DNA of 44,280 nt from Candidatus Bruticola papionis. GTDB taxonomy: Bacteria; Vulcanimicrobiota; Xenobia; Xenobiales; Xenobiaceae. Each line of letters starts with the position of its first letter. Position 1 is the first letter of the stretch. The notes beneath the pieces are model-generated. The model was not told the origin of the DNA, did not search any database, and saw only the letters and a program-made list of their open reading frames with translations. The position numbers and the translations under genes are program-made. Positions 14,331-22,907 of the stretch are shown here, piece after piece. Where the stretch lies: assembly GCA_002407045.1 (NCBI GenBank), contig DHKB01000071.1:12285-56564 (forward strand). Reading direction: 5' to 3'.

Positions 14331-16955
14331 TTACTCAGAAATAATAAGCTCTTCCGCTTGCGGGCGCAAATTGTAATTGCTGCTCATAGTAAATCCGTAA
14401 GCACCGGCGGTATCAATTAAAAGCATATCTCCGCTTTTTGTATGCTCTATGCGTCGATCTCTGCCTAAAGTATCTCCCGTTTCACAAATTGGTCCGACAA
14501 TATCAGCTAAATCGCTTTTTGCTTCGCCCCAGCGGCTAAGATTGATTATTTCATGATAGGCACCGTAAAGAGCCGGACGAATTAAAGTTTGCATTCCGGC
14601 ATCACAGCCTATAAATAATTTGTCACCCTTACGCTTAGTTTGAGTTACTTTCGTCAAAATGACACCAGCCTGAGCTACCAAAAAGCGCCCTGGTTCTATC
14701 ATTATTTTGTACTGCGGATGACTATTTTTAAATAAAAGCAAATGCTGATCGAGGCTATTTAAGTCTAAAGTATCTAAATCGCGTCTTTCTGGAACGCCTA
14801 AGCCGCCACCTAGATCTAAGTATTTTACAGTGGGGAAAAGTTTGGCGCATTCTGATAAATGCAAAGCAGCTTGGGCCCAAGTATCTGGAGTTTTGATGCC
14901 GCTGCCGCTATGGGAGTGCAAACCTATAACTGTTACTTCTAGTTCTTTGGTCAATTTGCTAACTTCAGCCAATTCGGTTAGGGGAATGCCAAACTTAGAG
15001 AAATTGCCGGCAGTACGTACTTTACGGCTGTGACCCGAACCGTGTCCCAAATCGAGACGAAGCAAAACTTGACGCCCTTTAAAAATATCTGGCCATAATT
15101 TAAGAGGCTGAACATTATCGAGAGTGACCATAGCTCCGAGCTTAAAGCCTGCGGAAAAATCTTTACCAGAAGCAAAATTGGGAGTAAAAAGTAGGCGTTC
15201 TGTAGGCAAATTGGGGAAGAGACTGCGTACTCTTTCTAGCTCTCCTACGGAGACGCATTCAAAGCCTAATCCTTGTTTAGCAAAAATTTTCAGTATTTCA
15301 CGGTTGCTGTTGGCTTTGATGGCAAAGAATACTTTATCTACTGAGTTTAAGTTAAGTAAAGTTTGTGCATTGGCAACTAAAGTCGGCTTATGGTAGACGT
15401 AAGCAGGCGTTTTTTCAATGCTGAGCAATTTTTGGCGTTCTTGCATCCACCAAACAGAATTATAATTAGAGCTTTTTTTATGAATGGTGGAATGATCTAA
15501 AAATTCTTGCCTAAAGCTGGCTCCGAAGATTTGCGGATCAGGAATGCCAGAAAATAGCTGTGCGTGCAAAGTTTTTAAGAGACGCTCGGCTTGTGTTTGA
15601 TCTACTACGAAGGTGAAGTTGAGATCAGAGGCCGCCTGGCTCAGCAAGTGCACTTTTTCCTCTTCAAATATTTCTAAAGTAGGCCCGAGTTTATGTAAAT
15701 TAGAGCGCATCTTGCGGCCTACCAAACTTAAAGCTGCACAGGGAGCGATTAACTTGGGAGAACAATACAAGCTAAGATCTTGCAATAGCTCCTTTAATTT
15801 ATGGGTTGTAGCTTCATCGGTGGAGTTATCTAAAGAAACAGTAACGTTACTTTGAGAAGTCGCCACCAAGTCTACAGAAAGGTGGTGCTTGGCGAAAATA
15901 TTAAATATCTTTGCTAAGAAACCAACTTGCTGCCACATACTTATATTGTTTAATGAAACTAAAGTAACTCCCGTGGAAGCTGTCAGAGCTTTGACACAAA
16001 TGTTGTCTCCAGAGTGCTCGTCACTAATGCAAGTACCTTCTAATTCTGGTTTTTCCGAACAATGTACATAGATAGGAATATGCGATTCAGCTAAAACTGA
16101 AATCGCTATAGGACTTACGATAGGTAAACCGGCAGAAGCCAGCTCCTGAGCTTCATCATATTCTAAGTGACGCAACAAACGAGCTGAAGGGATAAAATGG
16201 GGATCAGCAGTGTAAAAGCCTGGTAAATCACTCCAAAAATCTATCTTTTTGGCTTGTAACTTTAAACCTAAAGCTGCGGCACTCAAATCTGAGCCATCTC
16301 TTCCTAATAAGACAGGTTCGTTTTGGCTATTAGCCGCTACGCCTCCTTGAGTTACAACAATATCGTATTCTGATAACTGGCTTTGCAAGTTTAGATCGGC
16401 TTCTAAATCCGCAAAAGAGGCTTCCAAATATTCTTGAGCTGGCTGTTGATTAGTTCCCGATGTGATATGTAAAGCCGAAGTTACGTCCAATAAGTAAATT
16501 TTTTTATCGACGAAGTGACGTTTTAAATATTCATACCCTAAGTTAGAGGTCAGCTTCTGGGCTAGATTTATCAGGCGCACTTTCAGGCGTGGAGTAGCTT
16601 CTTTAGTTAAAGAGATTCCCAGTAAAAGTCGATCAATCTCTTGGAAAATATCATCCCAAGCTTCAATTTTCCCTTCCGATAAGAGTTGTGCGGCTAGTTT
16701 TGTGTAGTGTTCTTTTAATTTATCAGTTCCTGTTTTTAAGTCTGCAACTGAAAAAGTTCCCCAAGAATTGTTTTCATGAGAAACAAAACGAATTAGCTCT
16801 TCCAATAGAGGCATAATAGTTTTTAAAGATGAAAATACTACTACTGGAAGATGGTTGGCGTCCAGGCACTTGCCAATTTGTACTTCGACATTTTGCCAAT
16901 CGCGGTCGTTTTTGATGGTATTATCAGAAAATTTTACAATGTTAAATACGGTCAC
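14331..16955 (-). CDS. Fused aspartokinase / diaminopimelate decarboxylase (LysAC-type)
   Basis: The 874-residue protein joins the first and last enzymes of the lysine pathway. The N-terminal half is an aspartokinase: GGVAANSQNEPVLLGRDGSD (about 204-223) and FWSDLPGFYTADP are kinase motifs, followed by ACT domains (about 325-470) beginning TLVSLNNISMWQQVGFLAKIFNI. The C-terminal half (about 505-874) is an alanine-racemase-fold DapDC, with PLP lysine K547 in FFAIKANSN, HSHSGSG (680-686), LDLGGGLG, EPGRF and CETGD (824-828), so it appears complete. Fusions of this order are known as LysAC in Xanthomonas relatives. The kinase half starts with VKFSDNTI where KFGGTSV is expected, so its activity is in doubt. 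The start is a GTG immediately after an in-frame stop, with AAGGAG upstream. It follows yvcK by 35 bases, probably in one operon with rapZ and yvcK. Confidence 0.87.
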   Translation of the reverse strand: MTVFNIVKFSDNTIKNDRDWQNVEVQIGKCLDANHLPVVVFSSLKTIMPLLEELIRFVSHENNSWGTFSVADLKTGTDKLKEHYTKLAAQLLSEGKIEAWDDIFQEIDRLLLGISLTKEATPRLKVRLINLAQKLTSNLGYEYLKRHFVDKKIYLLDVTSALHITSGTNQQPAQEYLEASFADLEADLNLQSQLSEYDIVVTQGGVAANSQNEPVLLGRDGSDLSAAALGLKLQAKKIDFWSDLPGFYTADPHFIPSARLLRHLEYDEAQELASAGLPIVSPIAISVLAESHIPIYVHCSEKPELEGTCISDEHSGDNICVKALTASTGVTLVSLNNISMWQQVGFLAKIFNIFAKHHLSVDLVATSQSNVTVSLDNSTDEATTHKLKELLQDLSLYCSPKLIAPCAALSLVGRKMRSNLHKLGPTLEIFEEEKVHLLSQAASDLNFTFVVDQTQAERLLKTLHAQLFSGIPDPQIFGASFRQEFLDHSTIHKKSSNYNSVWWMQERQKLLSIEKTPAYVYHKPTLVANAQTLLNLNSVDKVFFAIKANSNREILKIFAKQGLGFECVSVGELERVRSLFPNLPTERLLFTPNFASGKDFSAGFKLGAMVTLDNVQPLKLWPDIFKGRQVLLRLDLGHGSGHSRKVRTAGNFSKFGIPLTELAEVSKLTKELEVTVIGLHSHSGSGIKTPDTWAQAALHLSECAKLFPTVKYLDLGGGLGVPERRDLDTLDLNSLDQHLLLFKNSHPQYKIMIEPGRFLVAQAGVILTKVTQTKRKGDKLFIGCDAGMQTLIRPALYGAYHEIINLSRWGEAKSDLADIVGPICETGDTLGRDRRIEHTKSGDMLLIDTAGAYGFTMSSNYNLRPQAEELIISE

Positions 16956-16990
16956 TTATCGGTTGAACTCCTTGAAAAAATAGCCAAGTC

Positions 16991-18355
16991 TCAGTTGACG
17001 GCTTTAAATTCAGAACTTTGTGAATGGAGCAAGGTAAATTCACCACTTTTGGAACGATGAGCTGCTGTAATATCTATAATGGTTTCTGCTAAGTAGACAG
17101 GATCGTGACGTACTACAGCTTCTTCATTAACCAAATTAGCTGATACAGGTGTAACTTGCATAGACCTCAATCTGGCTAAATCTGCTTTTATAGGATGAGC
17201 TCCGGTTTTTTGATATTTTTGACGCAGCTTATTGGGAGGAGCCAAATTTACCACAATATAGTCGACTATGCGACCGCCAACATGATGGTATATGGCTTGT
17301 AAATGATCGGCTGCACTGTATTTATCAGTTTCTCCAGGTTGAGTCATAACATTACATACATAAATTTTGGGAGCTTTTGATTTTTTTATTGCATCAGCAA
17401 TACCGTCGATTAAAAGAGGTGGAATAACGCTTGTGTATAAACTGCCCGGGCCTAGCACTATACAATCAGCTTCAGCTATTACCTTAAACACTTCCTCTGG
17501 TGGTGTACAATGGCATGGCTCTAAGAATACGTCGGTTATTTGCCCGTGGGCTTCGGGTATTTCGCTTTCGCCTTTTATGAGGCGACCGTCAAGCATTTTG
17601 GCGCACAAGGTTGTCGGGGTCAGAGTAGCTGGCAATACTCTTCCTCTAATGTTTAAGATCTGGCTGCCTTTACGCAAGGCTTCTTCAAAGTCGTTGTGAT
17701 ACATATCTGTAAGAGCAGCCAAAAACAAATTGCCGAAGGAATGGCCACCTAAACCGGAGCCGTCTTTTTTGAAGCGATAGCGGAAAAGCTCGTTGAGCAA
17801 ATTTTCATCATCAGCTAAAGCTGTCATGCAATTGCGTAAATCGCCAGGAGGTAAAATGCCCAGCTCTTTAGAGAGACGCCCTGAGCTCCCACCGTCGTCG
17901 GAAACGCTTACAATAGCAGTAATATTCGAAGTATGTCTCTTCAATCCGCGCAAAAGTGTAGAAAGTCCAGTTCCGCCTCCTACAGCTACTATTTTCAAGC
18001 CGTGACTGAGTTGGCGACGTTCATACATTAAATCGACTAAAGCGCGATCATCATGAGGCTGTTTAGTTTTGTAGATAACTGTAAAGACTCGGCAAGCTGA
18101 CCAACACATAACTAGCATACCAGTTATAAGCATAAAAATATCGATAAATGTGCTAGATATGTTCAGACCAAAATTATCTTGAAATAAATTTTGGATCGAT
18201 AATTCTAAAAAAAGCGCGGTCTTATTGGCTGTTAGCAACATCAGACCGACAGAAAACAACAACAATCCAACCGCCAAGGACAAAATCCAACGTTTCACTC
18301 CCATGCCTGGCAGCAGCCATTTAAATAAGCTGAATATTTGATTCAATAATTTCAT
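16991..18355 (-). CDS. yvcK: YvcK/CofD-like protein (gluconeogenesis factor family) with two N-terminal membrane helices
   Basis: The 454-residue protein has two predicted membrane segments (about 22-42 and 70-93). After them comes the CofD/YvcK domain starting at LKIVAVGGGTGLSTLLRGLK, with GGGTG at 126-130; family motifs VSVSDDGGSSGRL, LPPGDLRNCMTALA and GPGSLYTSVIPPLL follow. YvcK binds UDP-sugars, and in Bacillus and mycobacteria it links carbon flux, cell-wall synthesis and cell shape. Short forms lack the membrane region; the anchor here would place the sensor at the inner membrane. It sits 12 bases after rapZ, the conserved rapZ-yvcK pair, but the usual third gene whiA is replaced by the aspartokinase/DapDC fusion. 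That neighbour makes meso-diaminopimelate, so a cell-wall precursor theme fits. Confidence 0.9.
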   Translation of the reverse strand: MKLLNQIFSLFKWLLPGMGVKRWILSLAVGLLLFSVGLMLLTANKTALFLELSIQNLFQDNFGLNISSTFIDIFMLITGMLVMCWSACRVFTVIYKTKQPHDDRALVDLMYERRQLSHGLKIVAVGGGTGLSTLLRGLKRHTSNITAIVSVSDDGGSSGRLSKELGILPPGDLRNCMTALADDENLLNELFRYRFKKDGSGLGGHSFGNLFLAALTDMYHNDFEEALRKGSQILNIRGRVLPATLTPTTLCAKMLDGRLIKGESEIPEAHGQITDVFLEPCHCTPPEEVFKVIAEADCIVLGPGSLYTSVIPPLLIDGIADAIKKSKAPKIYVCNVMTQPGETDKYSAADHLQAIYHHVGGRIVDYIVVNLAPPNKLRQKYQKTGAHPIKADLARLRSMQVTPVSANLVNEEAVVRHDPVYLAETIIDITAAHRSKSGEFTLLHSQSSEFKAVN

Positions 18356-18367
18356 TTTTTTCTGTTG

Positions 18368-19279
18368 CTATTTCGGTGCTTGTTGCTGAGTTGGAGCAGA
18401 ATTTGCGATATAGGCAGATAACTTAATATCACGATGCTCTACTGAAGTTTCATAATGTTGCTTTATCATGGCTTGAGCTATTTCCTCAGCTAAAGCCACA
18501 GAACGATGGCGCCCTCCTGTGCAACCAAAAGCAACATTTACCTGACGTTTGCCCTCTTTTAAATACTGGGGCAACAAAAAAGTGAGTAAATCTATAATTT
18601 TATCAGCAAAAATATGATAAGTTTCGAAATTGTGCAAGTATTCTTGTACAGGCTCATCTAATCCAGACAGTTTGCGCAAATTCTCAATATAATAAGGGTT
18701 AGGCAAGAAACGACAATCAAAAATCAAGTCGACATCCGTTGGCGCACCGTGTTTAAAGCCAAAACTTACGATATGCAACTTACTTTGGAAATTTTCTTTT
18801 GAGTTGAAATGCTGAAAAATTAGGCCTCTTAACTGGTGAGAAGTAGTTTTAGAAGTGTCTAAAACTAATGAAGCTTTGTCTTTCAAAAACTTCAGCATCT
18901 TCCTCTCCTTTAAGATCCCGTTGGCAGCTCTATCGTTGAGAGCTAAGGGATGCTGGCGTCGTGATTCAGCATAACGATGTATAAGCACATCATCAGAAGC
19001 TTCCAAAAAGACGATATAGGGCGTTTGGCCCATTTCTTCTACTTGCTTTAAAACTGGTGTTAAATCTGCAAAAAAATCCTTATTGCGGATATCTAAAGCT
19101 ATTGCTAAATAAAAAATGCCGCAGTTATGGCAAAGCTTTATCAAATCAGGGATCAATACCGGAGGAAGATTGTCTACGCAATAATAGTTCTGATCTTCAA
19201 AGCATTTCATCACCTGACTTTTTCCCGCTCCGGAAAGCCCGGTAACGATAACGAAGTTTGGTCTGATATATTCTTGCAT
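18368..19279 (-). CDS. rapZ: RapZ/YvcJ-type nucleotide-binding protein
   Basis: The 303-residue protein has a Walker A motif GLSGAGKS (14-21), the VDNLPP segment (35-40) and the C-terminal signature FGCTGGRHRSV (251-261) of the RapZ/YvcJ family. E. coli RapZ binds the small RNA GlmZ, directs RNase E to it and so controls glucosamine-6-phosphate synthase. YvcJ hydrolyses ATP/GTP and its wider role is less clear. The C-terminal domain is intact. The last 20 residues are a Gln/Ala/Pro-rich tail. AAGGAAA precedes the ATG. It is the first gene of the rapZ-yvcK-lysAC run. No GlmZ-like RNA was recognised in the window, so the RNA partner is open. Confidence 0.92.
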   Translation of the reverse strand: MQEYIRPNFVIVTGLSGAGKSQVMKCFEDQNYYCVDNLPPVLIPDLIKLCHNCGIFYLAIALDIRNKDFFADLTPVLKQVEEMGQTPYIVFLEASDDVLIHRYAESRRQHPLALNDRAANGILKERKMLKFLKDKASLVLDTSKTTSHQLRGLIFQHFNSKENFQSKLHIVSFGFKHGAPTDVDLIFDCRFLPNPYYIENLRKLSGLDEPVQEYLHNFETYHIFADKIIDLLTFLLPQYLKEGKRQVNVAFGCTGGRHRSVALAEEIAQAMIKQHYETSVEHRDIKLSAYIANSAPTQQQAPK

Positions 19280-19345
19280 TGTATTTCCTTGCCGATAGAG
19301 ATGAAATTAGAAATTTTCAGTTCTAGCTGAGTCTTGCGCAACTGA

Positions 19346-19392
19346 ATAAAAAAACTCAGGCGGCCGCAATCATTATATACTGTCGACCGCCT
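19346..19392 (-). terminator. Rho-independent terminator of glnA
   Basis: Read on the minus strand, AGGCGGTCG (19392-19384) pairs with CGGCCGCCT (19366-19358) over nine bases with one G-T wobble, and GAG plus a run of seven T (19354-19348) follows. It lies about 80 bases after the glnA stop and isolates glnA from the downstream rapZ operon. Confidence 0.88.
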
Positions 19393-19473
19393 AAAGTTTA
19401 GAGATATATCAGATTTTTTTTCGGAGCAATACAGATCTTAGCAAATGATGCTATCTCTGCTTGCTATTTTACC

Positions 19474-20811
19474 CTAATAGATACCTAAGTAATGATCCAA
19501 CTCCCAAGGATGTACCTGAGTGCGATACGCATCCCACTCCTGGTATTTGGCAGTTTGGAACTGTGACCAAATGTGACGGCCTACAGCTTCACGCAATAAG
19601 TCGTCTTCTTGGAAAGCTTGCAAAGCTTCTTCCAAAGAAGTAGGCAAAGTCTCAATGTGGCGTTTTTCAAGATCTTCGGCGCTAAGATCGTACAGGTTGC
19701 AATTCATAGCTGGACCAGGATCAATCTTATTCTCAATACCGTCTAAACCGGCACAAAGCATTAAGCCGATAGCCAAGTAAGGGTTGCAGGATGGATCTGG
19801 CGAGCGGACTTCTACGCGCGTACTCTTACCACGGGGAGCCGGAATACGGATCATAGGACTACGATTCTTTTCAGCCCAAGTTACGTAAAGAGGAGCCTCG
19901 TGACCTGGGACAAGACGTTTGTAAGAATTGACAATAGGATTGGTAAAAGCGGTGAAAGCTCTAGCATGTTTCATCAAGCCGCCGATGTAATGCAAGCAGG
20001 TCTCGGAGAGCTGATTGGGAGCTTTTTCGTCAAAGAAAATGTTTTCTCCGTTTTTGAAAAGCGACTGGTTGACGTGCATACCTGAACCGGCAATACCATA
20101 GACAGGCTTAGGCATAAAGGTGGCATGTAATCCACAATTCATAGCTACTGTCTTTACAACCATACGGAAGGTTACTACTTGGTCGGCTGTCTTTAAGGCG
20201 TCGGCATATTTGAAGTCTATCTCGTGCTGACCAAAGCCGCATTCGTGGTGAGAAGCTTCGATCAAAAAGCCCATGGCTTCGAGTGCAGTTACCATTTGCT
20301 GACGGGCAAATTCGCCTCTGTCTACTGGGGCTAAATCAAAGTAGCCAGCTTTGTCATGGGTTCTAGTTGTAGGGCGTCCTTGCTCATCACGCTCAAAAAG
20401 GAAAAATTCCGCTTCCGGACCAGCCATCATTTCCAAGCCGAGTTTGCTGGCCTTGGCGATCATTTTCTTTAAGAAACCACGCGGGTCTCCGGCAAAAGGA
20501 CGTCCGTCTGGAGTAGTGACGTCACAAATCATGCGAGCTTCTTTACATGAACTGTCTTTCCAGGGCAAGATGGAAAAGGTAGCCGGATCGGCCATAAGGC
20601 GCATGTCTGATTCTTCGATACGGACAAAGCCTTCGATGGAGGAGCCATCAAAAAGCACTCCATCGTCTAAAACACTCTCAATATGTCTTCCGGGAATACC
20701 TACGTTCTTCATTCCGCCAAGAATATCTGTAAATTGCAAGTGCAACAACTTGACGTCGAGATCATGAACCAACTTTACCACATCGTCGCGAGTCAATTGC
20801 TTTTCTGACAT
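19474..20811 (-). CDS. glnA: Glutamine synthetase type I (short, alpha-like form)
   Basis: The 445-residue protein carries the GSI signatures FDGSSIEGF (about 54-62), GPEAEFFLF, GSGMHVNQSLF and NPIVNSYKRLVPGHEAP. It makes glutamine from glutamate, ammonia and ATP in the cytoplasm and forms dodecamers. Its length and the lack of the roughly 25-residue GSI-beta insertion point to the alpha type used by Firmicutes and others. An arginine follows the substrate-site glutamate loop (IEGFVR), as in feedback-inhibited alpha enzymes. NLYDL is present near the position of the E. coli adenylylation loop, but without other evidence I do not infer adenylylation. It is monocistronic with its own terminator and has a long structured leader. 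Confidence 0.96.
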   Translation of the reverse strand: MSEKQLTRDDVVKLVHDLDVKLLHLQFTDILGGMKNVGIPGRHIESVLDDGVLFDGSSIEGFVRIEESDMRLMADPATFSILPWKDSSCKEARMICDVTTPDGRPFAGDPRGFLKKMIAKASKLGLEMMAGPEAEFFLFERDEQGRPTTRTHDKAGYFDLAPVDRGEFARQQMVTALEAMGFLIEASHHECGFGQHEIDFKYADALKTADQVVTFRMVVKTVAMNCGLHATFMPKPVYGIAGSGMHVNQSLFKNGENIFFDEKAPNQLSETCLHYIGGLMKHARAFTAFTNPIVNSYKRLVPGHEAPLYVTWAEKNRSPMIRIPAPRGKSTRVEVRSPDPSCNPYLAIGLMLCAGLDGIENKIDPGPAMNCNLYDLSAEDLEKRHIETLPTSLEEALQAFQEDDLLREAVGRHIWSQFQTAKYQEWDAYRTQVHPWELDHYLGIY

Positions 20812-21242
20812 AGTGTTTTAGTCTCTTTCTAGTATGTTGATGCTGTATTTATTGCTAGTTAGCTTTTGCCATATAGCTTGGTAGCGGACAAGTTCGTATA
20901 CCTGGCAAATGGACTTATTTCGCAACTATTACAACTGGGCGCAGCATTACGCCCTACCTCCCGTTTGTAAAAACATACGAGAGTGCTTAATTACTTTCGG
21001 TTATTACCGCTATAAACATAAACCTTGGGCTCTGTTTTTGTTGATCTAAAAGAAAATCCTTGCTTACCCAGATTAGTTTTAGGTCTTGATTCAGCAATTT
21101 TAATCTTCAAAAATGGCTTGGTGCAGAATAAGCTTTAGTAGCTAGGCATTAGCTCTGTTGGAGCCTTAATTATCCGCAAGTTAACGCAGAGAAAAAATTT
21201 GCAAGTATAGGAAATAATGGCCTGAGGGCGAAGGCGGCAGGT
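20812..21242. other. Divergent intergenic region with the glnA leader
   Basis: These 431 bases separate glnA (minus) from a small membrane-protein gene (plus). The part nearest glnA contains two adjacent hairpins, listed separately. The rest is AT-rich with no recognised small gene. A GAAGGCGGCAGGT stretch just before 21243 may serve as the ribosome site of the plus-strand gene. Confidence 0.5.
20937..20983 (-). promoter_or_regulatory. Structured leader element upstream of glnA
   Basis: On the minus strand two hairpins stand side by side about 125 bases before the glnA ATG. The first is CTCTCGT...ACGGGAG (20983-20958), an 11-pair helix with a T-G wobble and one mismatch. The second is GGGCG...CGCCC (20954-20937) with an 8-base loop. 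The pairing is better in the minus-strand RNA, because a C-A mismatch on the plus strand becomes a U-G wobble, so it probably acts in the glnA transcript. The linker contains CGGGAGGTAGG, loosely like the CGGAAGTAGG of glnA-type glutamine RNAs, but the closing GAAGGAACGC segment is absent, so I do not call that riboswitch. Confidence 0.35.
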
Positions 21243-21719
21243 ATGATAGCGGTTCATTTGCTGTGTGCTGTTTTTATAGGGGGACTTTGGTTTTGGTCAG
21301 GTAATTTCTCCGGCCGAATCAAATCTGATTTTTTCTCTTTACTTTTTCGCGGTTTTCGCGGTGCACTTTTGGCGGTGGCCGTTTGCACCTTTTTAGCTGC
21401 TTGCGTCAGCCACAGCGGTTTGGTGCTAGCTCCTGACGATTCCAGAACCGTTATGTTTATTTTCTTTTCTATGGGACTAAGTTTGGTCTTTATTCCGGTA
21501 GGCTTTTTGCTTGGAATTGCCAGGGGCAAGAGCAAAGATTTTGCTGCTGAGTTTAAAGAGGATATGTCTGCTTTTAATACTCAAGACCAAACGCCTAAGC
21601 CTAATGGTGATAACTTCCAAAATTATCAGTATGGGAACTTAGGTAGCGCTTCTGGATACGAAAATCCTGAAGCAGCTCGTTCCAGTGCAGCTTATCGATC
21701 TGTCGATAAGAAAACCTAA
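21243..21719 (+). CDS. Small membrane protein of unknown function
   Basis: I do not recognise this 158-residue protein. It has three hydrophobic segments (about residues 1-18, 38-56 and 69-93) separated by short basic loops, followed by a polar, Asn/Gln/Ser-rich tail of about 60 residues (QYGNLGSASGYENPEAARSS) that is probably disordered and cytoplasmic. The start is not firmly set: the ribosome site is weak and the protein begins directly with a hydrophobic stretch. It lies 70 bases before dapA in the same direction and may share its transcript, but nothing in it suggests a role in lysine synthesis. Confidence 0.6.
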   Translation: MIAVHLLCAVFIGGLWFWSGNFSGRIKSDFFSLLFRGFRGALLAVAVCTFLAACVSHSGLVLAPDDSRTVMFIFFSMGLSLVFIPVGFLLGIARGKSKDFAAEFKEDMSAFNTQDQTPKPNGDNFQNYQYGNLGSASGYENPEAARSSAAYRSVDKKT

Positions 21720-21789
21720 AAAGTTTCATAACAACATGTTTTAATACAAGAAAACTTAGTCTAATTTTTTACAATAGAGGTTCTGCTGA

Positions 21790-22728
21790 ATGAGCAAAAG
21801 CAAACTAGCGTTAGGAAGACTGTTGACCGCTATGGTCACTCCTTTTACCCCTACTTTAGAAGTTGACTATAAAAAAGCTGTCGAATTGGCTCGTCATCTT
21901 TTGGCTTCCGGGACTAACACTATAGTAGCGGCAGCCACTACCGGTGAAGCTCCCACACTTAATGCTGAGGAAAAACTGCATCTTTTCGAGGTTCTTAAAA
22001 ACGAATTAGGAGATAAACCTCTGGTTTGTGGTACCGGTACGAATAACACTCAAGCTACTATAGATTTTTCCTTAAAAGCTAAAGAGCGTGGAGCTGATGC
22101 GATTTTAGTGGTGGCTCCTTATTATAACAAGCCTCCGCAAGACGCTTTGTATGAACATTTTAGAGCTGTGGCTGAAGCTGTAGAATTGCCCATTATAGCC
22201 TACAATATACCTGGGCGTACTGGTATTGAAATAAAATCTTCTACATTGTCCAAGATTGCTTCTATTCCCAATGTTATTGCTGTGAAGGAGTCGCTGCCAA
22301 GCTTAGAGCCTATCAGTGAGCTTAGTGCTGCTTTAGAAAAAACTTCTCCCGAACAGGCTGGGAAATATGCCAATTTTGTGGAGAGACGCGCCATGGAAAT
22401 TTACAGTGGCGATGATTCTTCTATCTTGCCGTCTATGTCTGTAGGTGGCGTTGGAGTTATTAGCGTTACTTCTCATGTAGCTGGAAGTTTAATTAAAGAA
22501 ATGATAGAAGCTTACTTCGCTGGTGATGTAGCTAAAGCTAGACAGCTCCATTTACGTTTATATCCGTTGTTTACAGGTTTATTTGCTGTAGCGAATCCAA
22601 TTTTGGTAAAAGCTGCTCTGCGTTTACAAGGGTTTGATGTTGGCGGATTGCGTATGCCGTTGCGTTCGGCCTCAGATAGTGAAATAGAGCAGTTGCGCTG
22701 CATAATGAAAGAAGTTGGAGTTCTATAA
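21790..22728 (+). CDS. dapA: 4-hydroxy-tetrahydrodipicolinate synthase
   Basis: The 312-residue TIM-barrel enzyme condenses pyruvate with aspartate semialdehyde in the diaminopimelate/lysine pathway. The Schiff-base lysine is K166 in VIAVKES. The catalytic triad residues T51, Y138 (AYNIPGRTG) and Y112 (YYNKP), the carboxylate-binding R143 and the TTGEAPTL loop (50-57) are all present. Compared with the usual 290-300 residues there are about 15 extra between the active-site helix and the YSGDDS segment (ALEKTSPEQAGKYANFVERR). AGAGG precedes the ATG. A strong terminator follows. Together with the AK/DapDC fusion on the other strand it covers the committed and final lysine steps. Confidence 0.95.
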   Translation: MSKSKLALGRLLTAMVTPFTPTLEVDYKKAVELARHLLASGTNTIVAAATTGEAPTLNAEEKLHLFEVLKNELGDKPLVCGTGTNNTQATIDFSLKAKERGADAILVVAPYYNKPPQDALYEHFRAVAEAVELPIIAYNIPGRTGIEIKSSTLSKIASIPNVIAVKESLPSLEPISELSAALEKTSPEQAGKYANFVERRAMEIYSGDDSSILPSMSVGGVGVISVTSHVAGSLIKEMIEAYFAGDVAKARQLHLRLYPLFTGLFAVANPILVKAALRLQGFDVGGLRMPLRSASDSEIEQLRCIMKEVGVL

Positions 22729-22736
22729 TTGCGTGT

Positions 22737-22782
22737 TATTAAGGTGGAGTTTTGAATTAAAAGCTCTGCCTTAATAGTTTTT
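22737..22782 (+). terminator. Rho-independent terminator after dapA
   Basis: TATTAAGG (22737-22744) pairs with CCTTAATA (22769-22776), extended by GGAG...CTC and TTTT...AAAA pairs inside, and is followed by GTTTTT. Confidence 0.88.
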
Positions 22783-22795
22783 ATGGGATAAAGAC

Positions 22796-22823
22796 TTGTA
22801 TTTGAAAAAAAATAGTGTATAAA
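22796..22823 (+). promoter_or_regulatory. Sigma-70-type promoter of aroA-aroE
   Basis: TTGTAT (22796-22801) and TATAAA (22818-22823) are separated by 16 bases, directly after the dapA terminator and about 85 bases before the aroA ATG. This is the best-formed promoter I see in the window. Confidence 0.55.
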
Positions 22824-22827
22824 GTTA

Positions 22828-22866
22828 AGCCCCGGCCTTAGGTTGTTGAGGCTGCTGGTGGGGGCT
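22828..22866 (+). promoter_or_regulatory. Leader hairpin of aroA
   Basis: AGCCCC (22828-22833) pairs with GGGGCT (22861-22866), with a nested GCCT (22835-22838)/AGGC (22849-22852) helix. It would form at the very 5' end of the transcript from the promoter at 22796. No T-run follows, so control of stability or translation is more likely than termination. Confidence 0.4.
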
Positions 22867-22907
22867 GGTGCATTTGCATTCGGAACTAAAAAAATAGGGG
22901 AAATGGT

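Noticed and set aside
20937..20983. Glutamine riboswitch (glnA motif)
   Set aside because: Only a partial match to one conserved segment; the closing helix strand and GAAGGAACGC are missing. Kept as an unnamed structured leader.
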